Below are positions 1-6,967 of a stretch of DNA of 21,841 bases, piece by piece. The position numbers were made by a program, and so were the translations under genes. The notes under the pieces were generated by a model. The model was not told where the DNA came from and did not search any database. It was given only the letters and a program-made list of their open reading frames with translations. Origin of the DNA: Intestinibacillus sp964580155. Its GTDB lineage: Bacteria > Bacillota > Clostridia > Oscillospirales > Butyricicoccaceae. Where the stretch lies: assembly GCA_964580155.1 (NCBI GenBank), contig CAZOJP010000036.1, positions 1 to 21,841 of the forward strand, given 5' to 3'. Numbering within the stretch: position 1 is the stretch's first letter; every line of letters begins with the position of its first letter.

Positions 1-55
1 GAGCAGGGGACTGAAAATCCCCGTGTCGGTGGTTCGATTCCGCCCGGAGGCACCA
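1..55 (+). tRNA. tRNA-Phe (GAA), 5' part missing
   Basis: The window opens inside the 3' side of the D stem. A five-pair anticodon stem (6-10 with 18-22) holds a loop with anticodon GAA at 13-15. A normal T arm follows, with the GGTTCGATTCC core, then the 3' acceptor strand, discriminator A and an encoded CCA at 53-55. The 5' acceptor and most of the D arm lie outside the window. It is the first of two tandem tRNA genes. Confidence 0.93.
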
Positions 56-95
56 TTTTTTCTTTTGCGTATACCTTGATGCAATGTCGGTCTAT

Positions 96-171
96 GCGGC
101 TGTAGCTCATCTGGTAGAGCGCCACCTTGCCAAGGTGGAGGTAGCGAGTTCGAGCCTCGTCAGCCGCTCCA
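96..171 (+). tRNA. tRNA-Gly (GCC)
   Basis: A complete 76-nt cloverleaf. Acceptor strands GCGGCTG and CAGCCGC pair, the anticodon stem CCACC/GGTGG encloses the loop TTGCCAA, and the anticodon GCC is at 129-131. The TTCGAGC T loop and an encoded CCA are present. It lies 40 nt downstream of tRNA-Phe, so the two are probably co-transcribed and end at the terminator just after. Confidence 0.96.
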
Positions 172-178
172 AAAAAGC

Positions 179-209
179 AAAGCATCCACCAAACGGTGGA
201 TGCTTTTTT
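179..209 (+). terminator. Rho-independent terminator after the tRNA pair, probably bidirectional
   Basis: The perfect stem GCATCCACC (182-190) / GGTGGATGC (195-203) has a 4-nt loop, flanking A/T pairs and a T6 run at 204-209. Read on the minus strand, the same hairpin is followed by a T-rich stretch. It can therefore also stop the convergent gene that ends at 251. Confidence 0.92.
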
Positions 210-250
210 CGCGTTCACAGCGCCATTTCGCTTCCGTTTTTTTGCGCACG

Positions 251-1057
251 TCAGACCTGCGCAGGCGGTGCGTCCGGCGCTTCTTCCAGCGCGGACAGGC
301 GGTTAATCTCGCAGAAATACGCATAAAATTCCTGCGCGCGCGCGCCGTCCTCGGTATCCCGGAGCGCGTTCATCAGATCAAACAGGATTTCCTGCACCGC
401 TTTATTTGAAATGTATTTGAACGCCATGTTGCCCCAGCGCGCGGGCGGATTGGCTCCGTCCACATAGTCCCAGTAGCGCAGGCTCCGGTTCGGCTTCAGC
501 CGCAATCTGTGCTGCTCGTGCAGGTCCACCAGACCGTTTGTGCACGTGTCGCCCCAAAAGCTGTCCTTCACCATCGAAACGCCCACGATTCTGCGCTCGC
601 CTTCCGGTGCGTCGGCAGGGCGCGCGGTCAGCAGGCAGGCGGAGTTCGGCTTGAGCTTGTTCGGAACGCGCGGTTCTCCCTTGGAATAGCCGCTCAAATA
701 GCATCCGGTCGACACCGTGCCCGAGGCGAAAATCTCGTCGAGGTCGCGCCCGTCAATATGAAAGGCAGCTTGCGAATTCGGCGTGATTTTGAGCGTCAGC
801 AATTCCTGGCGGCGCTCCTGCTCCTTTTGCTTCTCTTGCTTTTGCAGGGCCTCCTCTTTTTGCTGTTTGCTGTATAGCGCATCCACCTTATCCTGCGCTA
901 CCTTGCTCGAAAACTCTAAAAATCCGGCAAATGCCCCCGGATATACGAACTTTTTATCCCCTTGCGCAAACGATACCGTGATCATATCCTCCGCGTAATT
1001 GGTGACCTTTCCCTGTCCGAAGGTGTTGTGCTCCACAATTTGTCCTACGATTTGCAC
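251..1057 (-). CDS. Hypothetical protein with Tudor/SH3-like N-terminal domain
   Basis: A 268-residue protein of unknown function. I chose the GTG at 1057 because GGAGAG lies six bases upstream on the coding strand. The longer open frame upstream has no such site, and the nearby ATG is out of frame. Residues 1-50 follow the pattern G-x-V-x-H-x-x-F-G-x-G-x-V, then V-x-F-x-x-G-x-K-x-F. This resembles the small Tudor/SH3-like barrel at the C-terminus of PcrA/UvrD helicases. Residues about 55-88 are a Lys/Glu/Gln-rich predicted coiled coil, followed by a mixed domain rich in Asn, Arg and aromatic residues. No signal peptide or membrane segment is visible. It lies downstream of the L25 gene on the same strand, with a 179-nt gap holding a large stem-loop. 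Nucleic-acid or RNA polymerase binding is only inferred from the Tudor-like fold. Confidence 0.85.
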   Translation of the reverse strand: MQIVGQIVEHNTFGQGKVTNYAEDMITVSFAQGDKKFVYPGAFAGFLEFSSKVAQDKVDALYSKQQKEEALQKQEKQKEQERRQELLTLKITPNSQAAFHIDGRDLDEIFASGTVSTGCYLSGYSKGEPRVPNKLKPNSACLLTARPADAPEGERRIVGVSMVKDSFWGDTCTNGLVDLHEQHRLRLKPNRSLRYWDYVDGANPPARWGNMAFKYISNKAVQEILFDLMNALRDTEDGARAQEFYAYFCEINRLSALEEAPDAPPAQV

Positions 1058-1163
1058 ATAATCTCTCCTTTCATAAATAAAAAAAGCGCTTTTCTTGTCC
1101 ACACCGGTCACGGCGCGCCATTCCAAGCACTTTTTTGAGCGAAACGCTTTCCCCTGCGGCGGA

Positions 1164-1213
1164 GCGCACGGACGCATTTGTGCTACGGCTGCACACACAA
1201 ATGCCGTCTGCGC
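1164..1213 (-). other. Large stem-loop between the L25 gene and the Tudor-like gene
   Basis: CATTTGTG (1175-1182) pairs with CACAAATG (1196-1203). Outer GACG/CGTC pairing continues across a one-base bulge, and GCGC/GCGC pairs further out. There is no T run on the minus side, so it is not a classical terminator. It could be an mRNA processing or stability element. The rest of the 1058-1236 gap holds only the ribosome binding site and a small AAAAGCGCTTTT palindrome. Confidence 0.5.
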
Positions 1214-1236
1214 CCCGCCCATCGGGAAGCCGCCGG

Positions 1237-1821
1237 TTATTCGGCTGCGGCTTCCTCGTCGGCCTCGGACGCGGCCGCAGGCTTGCGTCCGTCCACGATA
1301 GAGAACACCATATCGTCAAGCGGGCTCAAAATTTCGATGTCGGAATTTTTGGCAATGTCCAGATCACCGACACGCATGCTGACCCCGGCCTTCATCCCCT
1401 CAAGGTTGATCTCGATTCGATCAACAAGGTTTGAGGGAAGGGTCCGGTAGGAAATTTCCGATAGCTGCTGCTGAATCACACCCGAAACCTTTTCCTTGCC
1501 CGTCAGCACAATCAGCGCCGTGCTGGTGATCTCTTCACCCGCAATCAGCGCCTGAAAGCTCAGGTGCTCCAGCTTATCCGTCGCCGGCATATAGGAAACC
1601 TCGCGCAGCAGTGCCGGATATTTGTTGCCGCCAACCGTGATTTCCGCCTTGCTTCCCACGAAATTCGCTTGTAAAAACCGCAGCGCTTCCGCTTGGGAAA
1701 GCTGCAGGCTCAAGGATTCCTTGAGATTCTTCCCGTATAGCACACCGGGAACCATACCTTCTCTTCTCAGCTGCTTGGGCTTGAGGGCCATATTTCGGTT
1801 TTCCGCATTCAACGCAAACAT
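1237..1821 (-). CDS. rplY: 50S ribosomal protein L25 / general stress protein Ctc
   Basis: A 194-residue member of the L25/TL5/Ctc family, which binds 5S rRNA in the large ribosomal subunit. In Bacillus, Ctc is also a stress protein. The N-terminal domain (about 1-95) carries the family signature A-x-x-R, then LRREGMVPGVLYGK. The C-terminal TL5-like beta domain runs to about 180 (LSEISYRTLPSNLVDRIEI), followed by an acidic Ala/Glu tail. Three ATG codons occur in a row (1827, 1824, 1821). The third lies 7 nt after AAGGAG and is the best start; the first is too close. Its length fits two-domain Ctc proteins rather than the short Escherichia coli L25. It has its own promoter. Confidence 0.94.
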   Translation of the reverse strand: MFALNAENRNMALKPKQLRREGMVPGVLYGKNLKESLSLQLSQAEALRFLQANFVGSKAEITVGGNKYPALLREVSYMPATDKLEHLSFQALIAGEEITSTALIVLTGKEKVSGVIQQQLSEISYRTLPSNLVDRIEINLEGMKAGVSMRVGDLDIAKNSDIEILSPLDDMVFSIVDGRKPAAASEADEEAAAE

Positions 1822-1911
1822 CATCATTCTCCTTTTCTCAGACTGTGAATTTGTTCGTTCTAGCCGTGCATTCTCCGCACACTTTTGTGCGTCACGGCGT
1901 AGCTGTCTATC

Positions 1912-1940
1912 ATTATAACACAAAAAACGAAAAAAGTGAA
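1912..1940 (-). promoter_or_regulatory. Probable sigma-A promoter of the L25 gene
   Basis: A perfect TATAAT (plus-strand 1912-1917) precedes the gene on the minus strand. The -35 region 17-18 bp upstream (TTCACT/TTTCAC) is weak. The start would give a leader of about 85 nt. Confidence 0.6.
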
Positions 1941-2013
1941 ATCTTTCTATTGACGGCAATATATCCGCCGGTGTATAATTAAATTTTTTAATTTATTTTG
2001 CCGAATATGCGGA

Positions 2014-2049
2014 CAAAAAGACGGCACCGGATGAACCGATGCCGCCGCT
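2014..2049 (-). terminator. Terminator of the aldo/keto reductase gene
   Basis: Just past the stop codon at 2051, the minus strand folds CGGCATCGG / CCGGTGCCG around a 5-nt loop and continues into TCTTTTT. Confidence 0.85.
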
Positions 2050-2050
2050 T

Positions 2051-2890
2051 TTAATAGAGGAGGTTGTCCGGATCGAGTCCGGACCAGCCGCAGTCAATTT
2101 GCCCAATGCGCTCCATGTCTTCTTGTGCAATTTTAAAGTCATAGATGTCCAGATTTTCGCGGATTCTTGCGTCGTTTGTGCTCTTGGGCACGGGGATCAC
2201 GTCCTGCTGCAGCGCCCAGCGCAGGCACAGCTGCGCCGCGCTTTTGCGATAGTTCCGCGCGATTTCCTGCAGCAGCTCCGAGGTAAACAGCCGTCCGGAC
2301 CCGAGCGGACTCCAGCCGCTGACGGCGATCTCGTGCGCTTGGCAGTAGGCTCGGGTTTCCGTCTGCAGCATGCCGGGATGGAACTCAATCTGATTGAGCA
2401 TGGGCGCCACGCTCCCGTTCTGCGCCAGATTTTCAAGGTGGCGCGGACGGAAATTCGAGGTGCCGATCGCGCGTATCTTGCCATCCTCATAAAGCCGCTC
2501 AAAGGCGCGCCAGGTCTGCGCGTTCTTTTCCTCCCAGTTGTCAAAAAACTTGCGATCGTGCGGCCAGTGGATCAGGTAGAGGTCTACATAGTCCGTTTGC
2601 AGCATGCTCAGCGAGCGCTCCAGCGCGTCCAGCGTGCTTTGATAGCCCTGATCCGCATTCCACAGCTTGGTCGTCAGGAAAATATCCTGTCGGGCAACCC
2701 CGCTTTTTTTGATGGCCGCGCCCACCGCGGCTTCGTTCTTATAGGCTGTCGCGGTGTCAATATGCCGGTAGCCTGCGTGCAACGCCGTGCAAACGGCTGC
2801 ATCGGCCTGCTCCTCGGTCAGCTTCCACGTGCCAAAGCCCAGCGTGGGCATTTGAACCCCGTTCGATAATGTTTTGTTGACTGCATCCAT
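2051..2890 (-). CDS. Aldo/keto reductase
   Basis: A 279-residue NADPH-type aldo/keto reductase, a cytosolic TIM-barrel enzyme that reduces aldehydes or ketones to alcohols. The catalytic tetrad is visible: Asp45 (HIDTA), Tyr50, Lys75 (TTKLW) and His108 (LIHWP). The family motif GTSNFRPRHL and the C-terminal cofactor motif IPVPKSTNDARI are present. The start ATG at 2890 follows GGGAGGA with a 7-nt gap, so the upstream extension of the open frame is not used. It is monocistronic, with its own promoter and terminator. Its shape is closest to the 2,5-diketo-gluconate reductase / YvgN-type AKR5 group. The physiological substrate cannot be read from the sequence. A paralogue of equal length is at 16201-17040. 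Confidence 0.94.
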   Translation of the reverse strand: MDAVNKTLSNGVQMPTLGFGTWKLTEEQADAAVCTALHAGYRHIDTATAYKNEAAVGAAIKKSGVARQDIFLTTKLWNADQGYQSTLDALERSLSMLQTDYVDLYLIHWPHDRKFFDNWEEKNAQTWRAFERLYEDGKIRAIGTSNFRPRHLENLAQNGSVAPMLNQIEFHPGMLQTETRAYCQAHEIAVSGWSPLGSGRLFTSELLQEIARNYRKSAAQLCLRWALQQDVIPVPKSTNDARIRENLDIYDFKIAQEDMERIGQIDCGWSGLDPDNLLY

Positions 2891-2955
2891 GTCCTGTTCC
2901 TCCCTCGGCCCTGGTTTGAGCCTGTCCTGCCTGCGCACAGACTCCCTTGTATGTC

Positions 2956-2983
2956 ATTATATCGGGCACCCCTTATAAAGCAA
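2956..2983 (-). promoter_or_regulatory. Sigma-A promoter of the aldo/keto reductase gene
   Basis: On the minus strand, TTGCTT (2978-2983) and TATAAT (2956-2961) are separated by 16 bp, about 65 bp before the start codon. Confidence 0.7.
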
Positions 2984-3101
2984 GGCGAAAGCGGAATATC
3001 GGGGTAAAAAGCAGGAAATCGCACCGAGAGCAAGCGCATATCCGCACTATAAATCCGGGTGGTTGAGGTTGCGCTTGATTTCGCAAATTGTGACAGCTTC
3101 G

Positions 3102-3515
3102 CTACTTGAGTATGCTGCGGTAACTGATTTCAACGTCACCAGCCGGCATTCTTTCGGGCAACGTTATCACCACATAAAATATCGATCCTTCTACTTCGTA
3201 ATCGTTATTTGCCAGGCGCTTTTCCAAATCAATGCATAATTTGTTGCCGCGCAAATAAGCCTGCACGTCATGAGCCACATATCCACCAAAATCAACTTGT
3301 TCGCATATGAATAGTGTTGTTGGTGTAATTTGAGTGAATGAAAAAGAATCGTGCCGGGGAACAAAATCTCGAAATTCTGCCGGCAAGTTTTCTTTTTCAT
3401 AAACTTGAAACGCACAGCCGGTTTTTGAACCACTGCGGACTATAAGCGCTAGTACAGAGAGGAGAACGACAACCAAAAGTGCTCTAACTGCCCCTCCGAA
3501 CACTGCTTTTTTCAT
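3102..3515 (-). CDS. Hypothetical membrane-anchored or secreted protein
   Basis: A 137-residue protein with no recognisable family. Residues 4-26 form an uncleaved-type signal anchor or signal peptide after an N-terminal MKK. The rest is polar, mainly beta-like, and has three Cys residues (one at 34 just outside the membrane, two further on), so it likely faces outside. The start ATG at 3515 follows GGGGAGA by 5 nt. An in-frame ATG six bases earlier abuts the ribosome binding site and is rejected. Base composition is clearly more AT-rich than the flanking GC-rich genes, which hints at recent acquisition or weak selection. It lies directly downstream of the tRNA-Leu terminator. A TATAAT at 3532-3537 could be its -10 element, but that leaves a very short leader. 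A cell-envelope role is only inferred. Confidence 0.72.
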   Translation of the reverse strand: MKKAVFGGAVRALLVVVLLSVLALIVRSGSKTGCAFQVYEKENLPAEFRDFVPRHDSFSFTQITPTTLFICEQVDFGGYVAHDVQAYLRGNKLCIDLEKRLANNDYEVEGSIFYVVITLPERMPAGDVEISYRSILK

Positions 3516-3575
3516 ATGCATCTCCCCATCTATTATAAACAATCTATGCTTTCCCAGTTCTATCAAAGACAAGAC

Positions 3576-3614
3576 AAAAAGTCATGCGTGAGCTGAATCC
3601 TCATACATGACTTT
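3576..3614 (-). terminator. Terminator of tRNA-Leu
   Basis: On the minus strand, AAAGTCATG pairs with CATGACTTT, with further pairing of TGAG/CTCA in the loop, and is followed by TTTTTGTCTT. It begins 4 nt after the tRNA 3' end. Confidence 0.88.
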
Positions 3615-3618
3615 AAGT

Positions 3619-3705
3619 TGGTGCCGCTGACGGGAATCGAACCCGTACAGTATTACTACCGAGGGATTTTAAATCCCTTGTGTCTACCTATTCCACCACA
3701 GCGGC
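3619..3705 (-). tRNA. tRNA-Leu (UAA)
   Basis: An 87-nt class II tRNA. Acceptor GCCGCTG pairs with CAGCGGC, and the long variable arm is typical of Leu. The anticodon loop TTTAAAA sits between AGGGA and TCCCT (anticodon UAA, plus-strand 3669-3671). The GGTTCGATTCC T arm is normal, and CCA is encoded at 3619-3621. Confidence 0.96.
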
Positions 3706-3717
3706 AAATGTGTTTTT

Positions 3718-3746
3718 ATTATAGCAACTTTGCACGCCGCTGTCAA
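3718..3746 (-). promoter_or_regulatory. Consensus sigma-A promoter of tRNA-Leu
   Basis: On the minus strand, TTGACA (3741-3746) and TATAAT (3718-3723) match both consensus hexamers exactly, with a 17-bp spacer. They end 13 bp before the mature tRNA 5' end, as expected for a strong stable-RNA promoter. Confidence 0.93.
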
Positions 3747-3752
3747 TAAAGC

Positions 3753-3788
3753 AAACGCGCCGCTTCCATGCAGGAAACGGCGCGTTTT
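3753..3788 (-). terminator. Terminator of the SLH-protein gene
   Basis: AAACGCGCCG (3753-3762) pairs with CGGCGCGTTT (3778-3787). Inner TTCC/GGAA pairing and a 5-nt loop complete the hairpin. It lies 14 nt after the stop codon. The minus-strand T tract is short and interrupted. Confidence 0.8.
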
Positions 3789-3801
3789 GGTTGCTTTAAA
3801 A

Positions 3802-5670
3802 TCAGGTGATCGGGGTCGCGATGAGCACGCGCACGCGGCCGCCGTTTAGATCGGTGTCGTCGTAGTAGGCGCGCACATTGTACGTGCTCAGGCTGAGCGC
3901 GCTGCGCTCAATCTGCGTATATCCGCCGTCTTGCTGCACATAAACCGCCGCACGGTCCCAGATGGAATGGGTCTGCTCCGCGTTTTTGATGGTCTGATCG
4001 GTCAGCGCAACGATATTTTTAAGCTCGGTCAGCTTATAAGCGCGCGTCACGGTGCCGCCCGAAAGCAGCAGCTTCGCAGGCCCTGTCGAGGAACCCATGC
4101 TGAACATTGTGCCGTTTGTCGTGAGCGCGGTCGTCTTCCCGTCGAGGAGGAAGCTGTAATTGACCGTGTAGCTCGTCTCTCCCTGATTGAGCGTCGCCTG
4201 CGTCGCGATGCCGTAGGTATAGCAGTCGCCGGTTGCATCGTTGAGCAGCAGCGTGGAGATTTTGCCCTGCGTGTCCAGCTCATAGTAATACACGTCGCCG
4301 CTTTGCAGCGTCATGCCCGCGAGCCGCTCCGGATACACGCGCACGCCGACCGACTCCGCGATGTCCAAAATGTTCACATCGTCCGCAAAGCGATAATTGC
4401 CCACGCCTGCGGATGTGACCTTGCCGCTGATTGAATTTTTGGACAGATATTTGACCGATGCGCCCGCGTTCGTATAGGTCGCGCGCACGAGCGTGCCGGT
4501 TGTGATGAGGCTGTTAAGCGTCGTCACCGGCACGGTATAGGTCTGCCCGTCCGCGGCAAGCACAGTCAGCGTTTTTGCGGTATAGGACGAGCCGTCCGCA
4601 TTCGTGTAGCTCGATTTGTCCACCGCGGTGACGAGTCCGACAAAGTCGGTCGCCAGCGTGCTTGCAGGATAGGCGGCAACCACGCCGCCGTCTTTGCCGA
4701 GCAGAATGGTGATGCTCGAGCCGATTGCAAGGCCGCCCTCGGTGCCGAGCTGCGTGATGGCGGACGGTGTGTCGACCGTATAGGTCACGCCCGCGACGGT
4801 AACCGCACTCGGGCTTTCCTTATTCGGGGTCGCGGCCTCGTATGTGCCTGTGATGCGGCGCGAATAGGCCCACACGGTTTTACGCGCGGCGGAATAATAA
4901 AGCACATCATAGCTTTGCAGAGACGCAGTCGTTGCGGCCGAGCCGTTGCGATAGACCGCAGTCGGCGTAAAGCCCAGCGCGCTGTAAAGATTGCCGCCCG
5001 TAAAGACAACCGGGCCGTCCATGGTCGATTGCAGCAGCGCGTTATAGTCCGGATCGCCGTTTGTGTCCAGCTTGTAGCCGAGCTGCTCCATGTAAAGCCT
5101 GCTGCCGTCCTTGAGCTCGGCGGAAAGCAGATTATAGAATAGCCGCATGCAGTTTTGACGCGTCATAACGGTCGAAGCATCCGCGGAAATGCCGTCTGAC
5201 AGCTTGAGCGACCCGTAAAGCGCCATTTGCGCATGGGGGTAAGAGCCGGAAAAATCAGCCGCCGTGTAGCCGAGCAGCTTGAGCACGGCGGTCGCGGCCT
5301 CCGCGGTTGTGACCGCATTTTCCGGACGGTAGGTGCCGTCGAGATAGCCGGTCAGCCAGCCCTGATTGACCGCGGTTTTGATATAGCTCGACGCCCAGTG
5401 CGTATAGGGCACATCGCGAAAGGGGGACGCGTTGCCCGCGGACGACACCGTATCCTTATAGGTCGACGCACTGACGAGCATTTTGGCAAACTCCGCGCGC
5501 GTGACGGGTGCGGTCAGGCGCAAATCGCCGCTCGTGTCGCCGGTGATAATGCCGAGCGCGCCGACCACCTGCTGCACGGTGGTCTGGTCGCCGGTTGCGG
5601 CGCGCGCAGACAGCGGCAGTGCCGTGCACACAAGCACCGCACTCAGCATGAGTGAAATCCATCGTTTCAA
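3802..5670 (-). CDS. S-layer homology (SLH) domain surface protein
   Basis: A 622-residue exported protein. A signal peptide covers about 1-25 (MKRW, hydrophobic core, cleavage near SARAA). One SLH repeat spans about 30-75, a well-formed second one about 84-135 (FRDVPYTHWA, then GYLDGTYRPENAVTTAEAA), and a degenerate third about 140-185. In the family these dock proteins onto pyruvylated wall polysaccharide. The remaining 430 residues are Thr/Ser/Tyr-rich and beta-like, with no enzyme motif visible. I chose TTG at 5670 because AGGAGG sits 6 nt upstream and the signal peptide begins exactly there. The open frame continues upstream into the efflux permease region without a start signal. The gene follows the efflux operon on the same strand across a 124-nt gap with a GC-rich repeat and a small leader hairpin (CGCTTT/AAAGCG, 5691-5710). 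A structural or adhesive role is inferred. Confidence 0.9.
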   Translation of the reverse strand: MKRWISLMLSAVLVCTALPLSARAATGDQTTVQQVVGALGIITGDTSGDLRLTAPVTRAEFAKMLVSASTYKDTVSSAGNASPFRDVPYTHWASSYIKTAVNQGWLTGYLDGTYRPENAVTTAEAATAVLKLLGYTAADFSGSYPHAQMALYGSLKLSDGISADASTVMTRQNCMRLFYNLLSAELKDGSRLYMEQLGYKLDTNGDPDYNALLQSTMDGPVVFTGGNLYSALGFTPTAVYRNGSAATTASLQSYDVLYYSAARKTVWAYSRRITGTYEAATPNKESPSAVTVAGVTYTVDTPSAITQLGTEGGLAIGSSITILLGKDGGVVAAYPASTLATDFVGLVTAVDKSSYTNADGSSYTAKTLTVLAADGQTYTVPVTTLNSLITTGTLVRATYTNAGASVKYLSKNSISGKVTSAGVGNYRFADDVNILDIAESVGVRVYPERLAGMTLQSGDVYYYELDTQGKISTLLLNDATGDCYTYGIATQATLNQGETSYTVNYSFLLDGKTTALTTNGTMFSMGSSTGPAKLLLSGGTVTRAYKLTELKNIVALTDQTIKNAEQTHSIWDRAAVYVQQDGGYTQIERSALSLSTYNVRAYYDDTDLNGGRVRVLIATPIT

Positions 5671-5724
5671 ATTGAATCCTCCTATTGTTACGCTTTTGTA
5701 GAGCAAAGCGCTATGAAATCCCCC

Positions 5725-5784
5725 GTCCCGCGCCGCGCGCGACAATGCCCGGGGGCGGCGAGGGGCCCGCGCCGGCGAGGGGCC
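5725..5784. repeat. Degenerate copy of the 38-bp GC-rich intergenic element
   Basis: Read on the plus strand, this block starts GTCCCGCGCCGCGCGCGACA and ends GGCGAGGGGCCT. Those are the same two ends, reverse-complemented, as the tandem array at 20426-20542. It holds one full unit with a few changes (CCCGGGGGCGG in place of CCCGCCCCGG), plus a second unit that has lost its middle. It lies between the permease stop and the SLH gene. Confidence 0.85.
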
Positions 5785-5794
5785 TAAAAGAGGG

Positions 5795-6967
5795 TCAGTC
5801 GTAGCGCAGGGCATCGATGGGATTGAGCTTTGCGGCCTTGTTCGCAGGCATAAAGCCGAAGAACACGCCGATTGCGACGGATACACCGAACGCGACGAGC
5901 ACCGCGGACACCGAAGGGGTGACGGTCATGCCGATCAGCTTGCCGGCGACGATCGCCACGACCGAGCCGAAGACAATGCCGATGATGCCGCCGCAGGCCG
6001 AGGTTGTCGCGGCTTCGATGACAAACTGCCGCATGATGTCGCGCCGCTTCGCGCCGAGGGACTTGCGGATGCCGATCTCACGGGTGCGCTCGGTGACCGA
6101 AACCAGCATGATATTCATAATGCCGATGCCGCCGACGACGAGCGAGATCGCCGCAATGCCCACAACAAGCAGTGTCATCGTGCCGGTCAGCTCCTCCATC
6201 GAGGATAAAATCTCCGACATATCCGAAATATTATAAAAATCCGTGCTCTGGAACACCGCGTAGAGCGCGTTGTCCAGCACCGTGGTCGCGTCTGTGTTGA
6301 GGGTCGGGTCCACGGTCATAAAGATGTAGCTCGATACGCGGCTTTGCCCGAGCTTGGACGCGACGGTGTAGGGCAGGAACAGGCAGTCGTCCGACGATTG
6401 TTCGGTCGAGTCGTCCTGCTCGTCAAGCACACCGATGACGGTAAAATCATTGCCGTTTACTTTGATGGTCTTGCCGAGCGCGTCGCCCGCGAACGCATCT
6501 TGCGCAATATAGGAGCCGATCACACATACTTTGTTGCGATTTTCCAGATCGGCATAGCCCAGCCAGCGGCCTTCGGATAAATCGTACTTCTGCATGGACC
6601 GGTAGTCCTCGCTCACGCCGGTGACCGTGGTCGATTCATAGCTTGTTGTGCCCTGCTTGACGGTCGCCTGCATGGACACCGTCGGGCTCATCGCGCCGAA
6701 GTACTCCGGATTTTCTTCGTAAAGTGCATACATATCATCGACATCGACCGAGCGCGACGATCCGCGTCCCGTGACGGACACGGTCAGGCGGTTCGTGCCC
6801 ATATCCTCGAAGGTTGAGGTCATCATGTTGGACATGCCCTGCATGAGCGATACCAGAATAATGACCGAACCGACACCGATGATGATGCCGAGCATGGTCA
6901 GAAAGGCGCGCATTTTGCTGCTCGTCAGGCTCTTGATTGCGAGCTTGAACGCCTGCATAAACCCCAC
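5795..6967 (-). CDS. ABC transporter permease, MacB/FtsX type
   Basis: A 390-residue inner-membrane subunit of a MacB-like ABC exporter (type VII fold). The first transmembrane helix is at about 22-45 (MLGIIIGVGSVIILVSLMQGM). A large extracytoplasmic domain extends to about 260, and three C-terminal helices form the FtsX domain. The loop TERTREIGIRKSLGAKRRDI is the family coupling motif, and the typical A-x-x-x-x-P-I-x-A-L-R tail is present. The start is GTG at 6967, immediately after the ATPase stop and preceded by GGGAGG at good spacing; the ATG nine bases on is too far from that site. It is the third gene of adaptor-ATPase-permease. Members export peptides, antibiotics or other amphipathic compounds; the substrate here is unknown. 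Confidence 0.93.
   Translation of the reverse strand: MGFMQAFKLAIKSLTSSKMRAFLTMLGIIIGVGSVIILVSLMQGMSNMMTSTFEDMGTNRLTVSVTGRGSSRSVDVDDMYALYEENPEYFGAMSPTVSMQATVKQGTTSYESTTVTGVSEDYRSMQKYDLSEGRWLGYADLENRNKVCVIGSYIAQDAFAGDALGKTIKVNGNDFTVIGVLDEQDDSTEQSSDDCLFLPYTVASKLGQSRVSSYIFMTVDPTLNTDATTVLDNALYAVFQSTDFYNISDMSEILSSMEELTGTMTLLVVGIAAISLVVGGIGIMNIMLVSVTERTREIGIRKSLGAKRRDIMRQFVIEAATTSACGGIIGIVFGSVVAIVAGKLIGMTVTPSVSAVLVAFGVSVAIGVFFGFMPANKAAKLNPIDALRYD

Noticed and set aside
3619..3705. tRNA-Leu as an integration site of a mobile element
   Set aside because: I found no repeated copy of the tRNA 3' end and no integrase nearby.
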